A stretch of 64,000 bases of DNA from contig NC_081545.1 in NCBI RefSeq assembly GCF_901000735.1, positions 21,786,100 through 21,850,099 of the forward strand. Direction: 5' to 3'. The notes below the pieces were generated by a model. That model saw nothing but the letters and a program-made list of their open reading frames with translations. It did no database searches and was not told the origin of the DNA. The position numbers and the translations under genes were made by a program. The DNA is from Corylus avellana. Its lineage: Eukaryota > Streptophyta > Magnoliopsida > Fagales > Betulaceae. Below are positions 45,601 to 56,500 of the stretch, piece after piece; within the stretch, counting starts at the first letter, position 1, and every line of letters starts with the position of its first letter.

Positions 45601-47830
45601 AACATGAGATATCAATTACATCCCATTTCCTGTAGCCACAAGTTCTACAACAAACCTTTTCCTGAGGCACTCAACTTCAAACGTACCCTCACCAGCATAT
45701 GTACACCAACAGTGACTTGCTTCATTCTCTTCTTTTTCTAGCTTCCTCCTAATCTTTGGCCCTAAGGCCCTCCTCCATTGAATTGATCAACTCCTTCTTC
45801 CTCACATACCTTCTTATTAACTTAAATCTGAACCCTTCCAACATGCTCAAGATTGTCTGGTCACGAAACTTTTTGATCCAAAAATTGAAACTCTTACATG
45901 TATTGTTGTGTAAAAGGCCAGACATGGCATTTGTTTTGAACCAGCCCCTACACTATGTGTTAGGGACAATCTTCTCTAGGTAGGCATGAGCATCCTTACT
46001 AATCATCTTTATCTCATCCATTACCCTGTAAAACTCTGTCTTTGTGTAGGACGTGGCAGCTTGCCTAAGAAGATCCTTCAGTAGCACTCCCGAATGACCT
46101 TTACTGAAATTAGCGTACAAGTGCCTAACACATGTACAATGCTCAGACTGCGGACTTACTTGTTCTAGGCTTGAAATGAGGCCCTACACAATAGTTGAAA
46201 ACTGTATTAATTATGTTACACTAAACATTCAATTTATATAAATAGTCAATAACTGTTATTTTACCTTCTGTCGATCTAAAATAAAAGTCCACCCATGTCA
46301 ACTTGGGCCAGGATCTGTAACAAGCACCTATAAGAACCATGTCCAGCTATCTTTTGTCTCTGCCTCTACTACAGTCATTGCAATTGGGTACATATTGTTG
46401 TTGGCATTTCTACCAACATCAACCATTAGCTGCCCCTTATACATACCCTTCATGGCTGCCAATTAAATGTAAAGCTTTTAAAATCTGTATGGTACCTCAG
46501 ACATTGGTCTCTCAACCATCAAAATCAAACAACTACCCACATTAGTGCTCCTAACCATAGAACAATAATCCCACAAATGATGGTACTGCTCATCCAATTT
46601 CCCATAGATTGTTTCTCTTACTTTTTTCCTTACCCTATATAGAGAACTCACACGGACATCCACATTCTATTTGGCTTTCTCCTTTTTCTGCAACACCTCT
46701 ATGGGCATGTTTGGTTGCTCCCTAAAAGAATCCATGCATCAATTAACAATCCAACTTGAGGTGACCATATGATTTTGGTACCTCCTAGTGCAAGTGTGCT
46801 TTGGCCTTAGGGATACTAAAATGAATGTCAACTCATTTTTCAACTGTCTCCTATATACCCTATACTTGCACACTGAGTCTTTGCAAACAATTACAATCCC
46901 TTTACTTTCATTTCTCTTGAATTTCAAATCCTTCCCTCTCATAATATTGTATTGTCTCACGGCTTTTCTAAATTCAACTGCATTGTGAAATGTATTCTCT
47001 ACAATCAATGTTGGATTACTTAAGTTAGTAGCATTAAACTGCACCCTTTTGGTTACATCACTACGGGTTGAGTACACTATACTATCATCACCACTAGAAT
47101 ATGGTGACCTTAACTGATCACTGTCATCCATGTCTAACCTACCATCACTCTCTTCCCCACCTCTATGTTCTCCATCATCCTCCCCAACATTTTCAGCAAC
47201 ATCCTCATCATTTACCCCACTCTCACCAACATTCCAGCAGTGTCATCCCCTTCTACCTTTGCCCCCTCATCAATGTCCCCATAACCATGAGTAGTATCCT
47301 CATCCAAATCAAGACAATCTGTATCGTTACTAAAATCTTCATCCCAGAAAGGATCCTTCCTAAACACAACTCTCGTTTCATACTCTGAATCCTCTTCATC
47401 ATCTCCTTCAACTACTACATCTACTACACCATATATTAGTATATACAATACTACAAGATCAAGAACTACATGGTTTGCCACCATTTCAATTACACTGTGG
47501 TCAGAGGACATAAGTGTTAACCCTTCGTCTAAAGGCAATCCTGATAAACTATAATAAACAAGGTCCCCAAACATAAACCCATATGTCTTACATGTGTCCT
47601 CTATATCATACAAATTCAAATTATCATATGAGTCTAAGTAATTACTAACATTGCCCCCAACTTAATTAATCCTATGTAGCCTATTAAAAGTACTCCCATG
47701 GAGCACATTAAACATCATAGAGTGTGTACCCATCACATGTCCTACCACATTAATTACATTGAAATGTTTAAATGTGCAATAAAATATCCCAAACAGTTCC
47801 AAACACTAAAAACTAATGCAATGAGAAAGT

Positions 47831-48720
47831 TGTAAATGTGCAAGACAATACCCCTATTTAGGTGTCAAGGTAGTTGACACAAACATTTATAAAAAAAAAA
47901 AAAAAAATTACACTTACAACTTATTTAATTGTTGGAACATAATGCAAATTGGTCACATACACAAATAGCAAAGGACTACATTACCATATACTCAGACCAG
48001 CCATGAACCAACCAACAACTTTACAAAAAAAGTTTGTCTCCTGCTAATATGCATTTGCATTTGTCCATTTTAAAGTCAACAACCAAACAATGAAAAGTAA
48101 TGGAAGGACTACTTTATTCAATGTATAATATTCATAGTGCTAATCACATGTCCAACACAAGCACCAACTAGGGGACCACACTTAGATCCAAAAAACAAAA
48201 ATAAAATTAGGGGGCCACACTTTAGTAATAAACAAGGACTACCAACAACAAGATGACCAAAAAATAAGAACTTTTAACAACATTATCAGAAAACAACAAC
48301 TTTCAATGCAAAAAAACGACAAGATGACCCACTGCAAATAAATAATAGGCAAACTAAAAACTCCACAAAATCCCTTCCAGAAGCGTTACATACAAAACCC
48401 CCAAATATCCAATACAAATTTAAGATCAAACACAACTTTCAGAAAATGTCAACTGCAAACCCTAAAATATAAATTTTGGGATAACGTTATACTTACTTGA
48501 TTATCGTAGTCAGGAACTGATTTAGATACAATTTGTGACTAAACCGTTGCAAATCGACACCCAAACTTCCGCTATTATGGTTCACCGACAACGAAGAGTA
48601 GGGTTTGCAAGAGGACTTTTTCGAAGTGTTTGGCAAAAGGTGCTCGAACGATTTTTCACATTTAGGTTAAATTTGGGCTTTTTCGAAGGAGGGTAGTATG
48701 GACATTTCAGTTAGTAAGTT
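47831..48720. other. Non-coding segment between the MULE transposase start and the right terminal repeat
   Basis: AT-rich with a poly(A) run near 47890-47907. The part near 48480-48660 could be the leader of the transposase transcript. No further gene is seen. Confidence 0.45.
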
Positions 48721-48917
48721 GATGGTATAACAGGTATGGATGGAGTAAAAAACCACGTGCAGGTCACATGGAGACAATTCCATTTGAGGTTAACGACTCA
48801 ATTTGACGAAGGGGTTCAAGTTGACTGCAATTAAAAGTTAAGGGGTCCAAATTGAGAGGTTTTGGAGTTTGGGGGGCTTGTCAAATCGGGTGGTAATTCA
48901 GGAGTTTAAACTGAAGT
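48721..48917. repeat. Right terminal inverted repeat of the MULE
   Basis: The inner 50 bp pair with 32764-32813. The outer part, read on the minus strand from 48917, has short pyrimidine-rich phrases (CCCCCCAAACTCC, GGACCCCTTAAC) typical of plant MULE ends. Confidence 0.7.
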
Positions 48918-49210
48918 TACCAAAAAAAAAAAAAAATTATAAAAAGTGAAATTGTGTTGTTCCATCACATAGCCCATTCTTCCTTCTTCATTTATAGATG
49001 TTTATACAAGAATATTCTAACAAATAGAGGAAGACACGTCGATAGGACACATAGCCTTTTTCTAGTAGGTTTACATACCACTCCTTATACTTTTAGAAAT
49101 ATTACACATCATTCCACAAACCATCCATACATTCACTCTAGCATATCAAAATAATCCATCTTCCTCCACACACATTCACATTTTCTTTTTCACTCTTAAC
49201 ATACTAAAAT

Positions 49211-49830
49211 AAGAGATAAATGCAAAATTGGTTATTGTGGTTGGCCTAAATTACAAATCACTATTTGTGATATACAAATAATGTATAGGTCCTAATAGTT
49301 AGCCTAAATTACAAATCACTACTTGTGGTATAAAAAATAATTTATAGGTCCTTAGGGTAGGCTAAAATAACAGTTTACTACCTTAAATCAATTTACGTTG
49401 ATTAACTTAACATAATTCATTACTTTGTCACGTCATACCCAATAAAAATGCGACACGTGTTATTATGAATTTCTAACTTTAAAAGATGACAACTAGGATT
49501 TTGTACATCATTTTAGAACACTAGCTAAAATTACACATCAGCCATCACATGGCAAAGTAACGGATTTTGTTAAGTTAGTTAACAAAAATTGATTTCAGGG
49601 AGTAAACTGTTATTTTAGCATACCCTAAGGACTTATAAATTATTTTTTATACCGCATGGAGTTATTTGTAATTTAGGCCAAGTACAATGACTGATAAATT
49701 ATTTTTTATATCGCATGGAGTTATTTATAATTTAGGCCAAGTACAATGACTTATAAATTATTTTTTTATACTACATGGAGTAATTTGTTATTTAAGCCAA
49801 CTACAAGGACCAATTTTACATTTATCTCTT
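49211..49830. mobile_element. Fold-back MITE of about 620 bp
   Basis: AAGAGATAAATGCAAAATTG at the left is mirrored by CAATTTTACATTTATCTCTT at the right. AAAAT flanks both sides (49206-49210, 49831-49835). Each arm is itself built of 2-3 copies of a unit with GGCCTAAATTACAAAT..GGTCCT, so nearly the whole element can fold. Confidence 0.82.
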
Positions 49831-49849
49831 AAAATAATCTATCTTCCTC

Positions 49850-51005
49850 GAACAAGTCTCTCCCCTATGAACTCAGGTGCACACACAATCATATACAACC
49901 TATCATCACAATAAACGCTATCAATCATCACAATAATACTAATAACAACGTGTTTCTTCCTAAAAAAACTCTCTCTAGGTTCTAGAGAGAGGCTCTCCTC
50001 TTTTTCTCGAAAAAAAGTAAGGCTTAGCCACCTCCATTTGTGAGGTTTTTCCACCACTTCCTGTGGCTTTCCAAGGGAGGAGGAATGGAATTTTGTCCCT
50101 TCCTCCTCCTTTTCCCCCTTGTTTCTTTTCTTCCCTTTTTTCCCGTTGTTTTTGTGTTCCTCCGTAGTTTTTGTTTTTGGTTCCTCCAAAGTAGTCCATT
50201 ATTGGCTGACCTCCGTCCCTAGCCCGCTGTCCACCGCCGCCGTGCTGATCTCCGCCCCATCCCCGATCCTCTTTGCTGGCCATTTGTCGAATTTGTAGAG
50301 GTTCACAGTTCTGGGTTTTTCAAAGCTAGATCTATAAACCCCCACCATGTCCGTCCTCAGACGCGCCCCACCACTGTGCTCCTGGGCCTCCCCGCCTCCT
50401 GCCGATCATCACCTCGTCACTATCCGGGCACCACGCGCTGGTGCATGGCTATCATGCGGATCTCACTTGCTTGCAAGTGTCCTCCATGTGCCGGCGCTTG
50501 GACGCTCCTCACTAGTGTGTGGCCTCTCCGGATCGTGGCTCCATGATCCTCCACTACTACTGCAGCTATTTTTCGGTGTTCTGTTGTTTTTACGTAGCTC
50601 TTTTTGTGTTTTGCTGCCTTTTTTGTGTTGTTTGGGTTATTGTCTCTCAGCCTTTTTGTGGACCGATTTGAAAGTGGAGACTCTTGTAACTAGTGTGTTT
50701 TCCTCGTCGACAGATCTTGTTTGGTTCTTGGCAATGCTCCCCTTGCAACAACCATTTAACGGTGGTTATTGCCTTTATCGCATGGGGCTCCTAGCGAAGC
50801 CCTTTTGCCTTTGTATATTGCTTTGTGCGGGCCTTAGAGAGGCCCAGATCCTTTTAGGTTCCATTCCCTACCGTTTGTTTTCATTACCATATTTTTATTG
50901 TCTTTTCCATTTGGATTTTGTTGTTGGGGAGCCCAACCCATTTCATTTGTGTTTGTCCTTGTAACCCTGTCCCATTATTGAAAAAAAAAAAAAAAAAAAA
51001 AAAAA
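49850..51005 (+). mobile_element. Unclassified poly(A)-tailed retroposon-like unit
   Basis: A locally GC- and CT-rich sequence ends TGTCCCATTATTG plus about 25 A near 50980-51005, as a reverse-transcribed RNA would. A 205-codon open stretch (50347-50964) has a hydrophobic, composition-driven translation with no recognisable domain, so I do not call it a gene. No target duplication was found. Confidence 0.45.
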
Positions 51006-51435
51006 GGAGGAAGAAGAAGAAAAAAACACAAAATTATATCACATAAATAACTACCATTTCCATTTAAACTATTTGACTGTATCCTTTAGTTTCCCACTTT
51101 TGGTGTAGGTGGATTTCAAATCTAACTTCTCAATGTTCTCATATGGGGACAAAAATATTGTACCAATTGATTAATGCTATATATATAGTTATTTATTTAT
51201 TTTATAGAGCTGATGTGGTAGTGCTCATCAACTTTTGAATCGGTCCTTATTTAAAAATAAAAAATAAATCCAATACTGATGAACATTACCATATTAGCCT
51301 AATGAAAGATAGCATTTCTCTTACCGGTTAAATAATTGAACCCCCTTAATAAGTTTTCTTACATTAGAACTTAGCATTAATTTTTGTAATTAGATAAAAG
51401 AAAATGTGCTCGGGAAAAAAAAATAGAGACAATAT

Positions 51436-52117
51436 TGTTGGGAAAATTGATAATTAATTGGCTACCGATTTTCCACCAGCCCTTTATGCGAAAGATAAGT
51501 TTGGAAAGAAAACACATGAGAACACACACCAATCACACACGTACACAAAGAGTTTACGTGGTTCGACAATATGCCTACATCCACGGGGCGTGATCTGGTC
51601 TCCTTCTTTACTATTGAGAAATATTGAGTACAATGGTACAAGCCTGGACAGCTCAAGTTTAATATCCCAAACCCAAGCCCTTAACCCCTTGTACACTCCA
51701 CTCAACTGTCCTTCTCAATTACCCAGTAAAGAAAAACTTTCTACACTTTGTAAATGCCACAAAGTGCTCTCACCAATTTGGATTTTCCGGATCCCTACTT
51801 AACTAAGGATTGCATGTCCTTTTATAGAGACTCAATCACGAAAAAAGAGGAAAAACAATTCTAATCCAATTGCTGCTGGGAAAACAAAACCATCATGAAT
51901 ACAAAGTCTTTTCTATGATGAAGTTAAGCATTGCAGCCCACATTTTTATCCACACACGTTTTCTCTAAAAAAATCCAATTCCAAGTAATTCTTGGACTCA
52001 TTTTAAAACTAACCTTATCCTCTTATAGATAAATAGAACTTGAGCCCACCAACTTGAATATTGATATTTTTCAGCAATTATCTTCACACTTGTTGACAAT
52101 TTGAGCCATTATCAACA
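51436..52117. mobile_element. Solo LTR with 5-bp target duplication
   Basis: 682 bp starting TGTTGGGAAAATTG and ending CCATTATCAACA, flanked by AATAT at 51431-51435 and 52118-52122. It contains TTTACGTGGTTCGACAATAT and a CCTACATCCACGG phrase frequent in plant copia LTRs. No internal region remains, so it arose by LTR-LTR recombination. Confidence 0.85.
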
Positions 52118-52229
52118 AATATGATGTATGCCGAACCCCTAGACCTTTTTTTATTTGTAAATAATTAAGGCCTAGTATGGGAAATTAATTTTTATCTATT
52201 TAAATTATGTAATCTCAAGTAGTAAGCCA

Positions 52230-53250
52230 ATATACCTTTTTTTGAGCAGGATCCAAAGCTAAGTAACAACCACTCTACTATCAACACAAACATGAACAAA
52301 CAACACCTACACAAAGATTAAACCAAAATCCCCATATCAATCGCCCATCTGCAACAAATTCTCTCATTACCCAAAGTCCTCTTAAACTTTCCCTTCCTAA
52401 CAAATCTCCCATTTACTTTGCTTTAGAATCTGATCTTTTGCCATTGGATGAAAGCCATATTTTAGCTCATTCCTGTTTAGCCAAAGATTGTAGACGGTGG
52501 AACCAAATCCCATCTGGATACCACTAGTCAGCCCACAAATGAATATTTCTACAATCACCAACCTCAAATTTCAAGAACTATCTTGCTTCCTTTCTTAAAA
52601 ATTCAAAAGCTTCCTCCCACTCCAAGTACACGATTGAGGGAATTTTAATAACCAAAAGCTTATCTCCTATAATAAATTTTCATGCATCCATGCAACCCAA
52701 AGTGAACTGGATTTAGCAAAAAGAAGCCAAATATGTCTCATGATAGAAGCTCTATTCCCCTCTACTAACTTACTTATACCCAATCCACCTTCTTTTTTTG
52801 GAGGACACAAGTTCTGCAAAGCAACTGTAGCCCTTGCAATACCATCATCCATACCATTCTAAATGAACCTATTCAATTTTTGCTCAACTACTCATAGCAT
52901 GCTTGTGTTTATTGAGGAATACAGTCAAGAAGATTTTCTTAAGAAATTTTCTTTTGAAGGGTGGTGAGATTCCAAGAATCCTTTAGTTCTATATTGATTC
53001 CACACTGATTCTTCAACATCATGCTGCAGTGTGATGGCAAAGAATGTGAAGCATTATTTTCTTACTTGCAAATGACATCCACAACTTTAGGAAAAGCTTT
53101 ATAAGCTTTCGCAAAAAGGCTTTTACCAGCCGCTGAAACCTCCAAAATATTCTGAAGTGATTAATCCAATTCACACTATTTTTTATATGTAAATAAAACT
53201 CAGTCATGATTGAAAGTGAAACCTCGCTCACCATCTCTAATATATCCAAA
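52230..53250 (-). mobile_element. Degenerate LINE ORF2 remnant
   Basis: The minus strand near 52852-52667 reads PPKKEGGLGISKLVEGNRAS and MRHIWLLF with SLWVAWMHENLL, the conserved PK.EGGLG region after the LINE reverse transcriptase. Weaker fragments lie on both sides. Boundaries are approximate; no tail or target duplication was identified. Confidence 0.72.
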
Positions 53251-53573
53251 GACCATTAGCATGTAATTAAGCACTTCACAGAATCATAAAAGCCAAGAAA
53301 TTGGAAGTATTCCTATCCAATTAACAAATTAAATACAGACTTGAATAATACATGAACTGTGACTTCTTTTTTTTTTTTTTTTTTGCTTATGGACAAGGGA
53401 TAAAAATGAAAACAAATTCCCTGACCAACCTCAAGACCTAAGCTTGAAAGCATATAAACAGAGCTTTCAAACTTTCTGTGCATAATTTATATTGAAAGGA
53501 AAAGGAAAAGCAAGAGCAAAAACCTCACAAAATGAGAAACAAGAAGATCAAAATCAAAATCCACAATACTAAA

Positions 53574-56500
53574 CTAATATCGCTTCCCAAGAATTACACC
53601 AATGATCACAGAGACAAGAGCTACTCCGAGGATGAACTTAAAGGTCATGAGAGGAGAACCCTCAGCAGATTGAGCATGCGTCTCCGAAGAAGTTGGGGTT
53701 TGAACAGAAGTTGCTTCTGACTTTCTTTTGCTCTTCCTTTTTGTTGTAGTGGAAATGGTTGATCCAATGTCCCTGGATTTGACCTCCATTCCTTCCTTGT
53801 GTTCAGCTGGACCGCCCCCATCTCTCTGCAACATAACTAAATGTGAGCAACTGTTCAATATTTTCTGCAAGAGTTAAGTAAATTGTTGTTCACTTGGAAT
53901 GTTATTGGACTAATAGCTAACAATGGATGATTTTCCATTTTGAGAAATTGGAGAAACAAATATCACAATTGAGTTTGTGTTAAACTAATATTTATCCCAA
54001 AAGCTTAAGCTGAAAGGAATAGGTAAGTTTAATCAATATATTTTAACACTCTCCTTCTCGTGTAGGCTTAAACTCTACCTTAATAAGTGAGACCCAACAC
54101 ATGGAAGATTTAATTGAAAATTGGTGGAGAGGAGGTGAATTGTGGAGTCAAGGTTCAAACTCATGATCTCTAACTGTGATACATATTAAATCACCACTTA
54201 TCTCAAAAGTTTAAGTTTATAGGAAATGGTAAATTTAATCATTTAATTAATAATCTAATAGTTTGAACAGTTGATAAATTCTAAAGCTGAATATTATAGC
54301 TACAAGTTTGAGCACAATGTTAACTTGAAACATGAAATAAATAAAAATGGAAGCCACCAAAAGAAAAAGGAGGACAAAAAAAATTGGTGGAAGAAAGGGG
54401 ATTTCTTCCTATTGATGATAAAATATTCTGTTTTCTTAAGTGGCTAATGAGAGGGGTTCCAATCTTGAACGATATTTGTTTCCACGAGAATTAATTCATC
54501 TTGATACAACCCATAAGAATTTAGTCTTGAAGAATGGCTAATAGAATGCAGTATAAATAGACATGTTTGCTATGATACATATGACATTTCAATGTAGTAT
54601 AAGCAACATGTTTTAGTCTCTTCAGTCGCATCCTTTCTCTTACTAATAAAAGTATTATTGTGTGCGAGAAGGTGGGTGAAATAAAAATGACCTTTTGTGA
54701 AAGAGTAGCATTGGCTAGCTGCAATTTCTCCTCAAGCTCTTTCACTCGCTTCTCTAGAAGCATGAGTTTTTGGTTCTTTGCTTCAAGCTCTTCAAGAGAA
54801 TGCTTCTGTGCTGCTTCGCTTTCCAACTCCTTTTGAGAATACTTTTCTTTCTGGTTGGTTGGAAATTTGGACAAAGAAAAGTTCAAGAACAAGTGTTTTT
54901 AAAATCCTTATACTGAATTTCCATATAGAATAAGTGATTAAAGATCTACAAATAGAGGGATTCAGGCCACAAAAATAATAACAGATCTACAAGCAGGAAA
55001 ACTGCAATTATGTTCCTAGAAATGGCTAATTATTGCATTAGGATTTATGTCAAAGATAGAAATGAAACCTTGATTTGAAATTATTTGGCAGTGTGGTAAT
55101 TTGTTTAAATAATGAATAGCGTGTAACCTGTTCAGCAGTGCTGTCCTGAGCAAGTTGTAACTCTTTCTGAAGTTCTAGCACCTTTTCATGTAATAAATCT
55201 CTATCATGGACTTTATGAGCATGATCCTCCAATTTTGAAAGCAATTCTGCCTCTTTTTCAGTGGCCGCCACCTGAATGCTTTGAACCTACAGCCATCATA
55301 TCAGTCAGAAATGATACCGCAAGTTCAATTAAATTTTCAACTGAAAAAGTGAAATACTTGAATTGAATTGCTGAGCTTTTTCTTGAGATCCTGGTTCTAG
55401 CAATAATTGAGAATCTACATGAATACCTCTTGTTTCAGTCGATCTTCGCTTTTCACCAATTGTTCCTCAAGTTCCTTGAGATGAGTTTGCAACAAAGTTT
55501 CCTCAGTAAGCTCAGTCTTGAGCTTTTCAATCTCGGATCTTAGAGCATCTTGTTCTGCATTCTGTTCCTTCAATTGTTCTTCAAGCTGCAATATCACTGT
55601 CTGAAGTTCCTTCTTGCCATTTTGATATGTTTCAGTCAGAAGGTTGTTCTCTTCCATAACAGAAGATATCTGTATTTTCAAAACATACTTAGAACATCAT
55701 AGGGCAAAGAAATGTCCATATCATTGTTCACCAAGATAGCTAAAAAAAATTTCTCCAAACCTGAGATTGTAGTTTCTGCCCTTCAGAAGCAAGCTGGTGT
55801 GCCAAATCCTCTATGGCCTTCTTTGAAGAGTTGAGTTCTTCAACGGCTTTGTCCTTCTCAGCAAGGGCAGCAGACAGTTGTGCCTGTAAATTGCTCAGTT
55901 CGGACTCGTATGTGGCCACTTCCTGAGTAAGCTTCATATTTGCCTCAGCCAGCCCCCCGCTCTCTTTTTCAAAGTCACTTGACTTGGCTTGCAGTTCCTC
56001 AACAATGCTTTCCAGATGCTTTAATTTTGAGAGAGTCTGTTCCAGCTCAATTTGTCGAGCTTCAGCCGTTGTACATGCACCTTGAGCCTGTTCTTCATAC
56101 AATTTTATCTGGCTGTCTAAAGCACTTAGCTTCTCACTCAGGTCTTTGGCTTCTGAATCTTTGTGAGTGAATCTGTGAATGGCTTCTTGTAACTGTCTTT
56201 CTGCTTCCGCAATGCGATCCTCAGCTACAGAGTGTAGTTCAGAGGCTCTTGAGTGCTGGTCAGTTAACTCTGCAATAGTGTTCCTGTGAGAAACAAGTTG
56301 TTGAGAAGTGGCTTCCTTTTCGGAAAGAGCAGAGTTTAGAAATTCCTGAAGTTCATCAATCTTGCTTTTGAGCTGAATATTGGTCTCAACTAACAGCTGA
56401 TTCTCTGAGAAAGATTGAGAAGCTTTATTTTCAGCTGTCAAAATCTGTCCTTTGAGTTCTTCATTTATGCTTTCTAAAGAAGCCAATTTCAATAATGTCT

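Larger units (their letters stand above)
34650..47830 (-). pseudogene. MULE transposase (MURA type) relic, split by the hAT element
   Basis: The minus strand reads, in order: a PB1-like N-terminal domain (about 47830-47212; LHGSTFNRLHRIN, YYSLSGLPLDEG) with an acidic tail; the MuDR DNA-binding domain (47131-46739; FHNAVEFRKAVRQYNI, CKDSVCKYRVY); the MULE catalytic region (about 46700-45430; KGMYKGQLMVDVGRNANNNM, VVEAETKDSWTWFL, ARN..SKGHSG, SCSHIISAF of the SWIM finger); a zinc knuckle CGHCMKFGHNKRSC (about 45340-45300); and a Ser/Thr/Ala-rich tail from 45115. The tail continues beyond the hAT insertion in a tandemly duplicated stretch (35123-34841) to about 34650. Many stops and shifts show it is dead. 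Its normal role is to cut and paste the MULE by binding the terminal repeats. Confidence 0.85.
32764..48917 (-). mobile_element. Mutator-like element (MULE) hosting nested hAT and CACTA insertions
   Basis: The inner terminal repeat at 32764-32813 pairs in inverted orientation with 48771-48721, at about 43 of 50 positions by hand (ACGTGACCTACACGTGATTT versus the complement of the right end). The right end continues outward to 48917, where the minus strand starts GGTAACTTCAGTTTAAACTC, a common plant MULE terminus. The left outer end is lost, so no 9-bp target duplication can be checked. Inside are a minus-strand MURA-type transposase relic and a plus-strand GRF-finger relic. Without the nested DNA it would be about 6 kb. 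Confidence 0.75.

Noticed and set aside
50347..50964. A 205-codon protein gene
   Set aside because: Hydrophobic, composition-driven translation without domains, in a poly(A)-tailed retroposon-like unit; no splice or family support.
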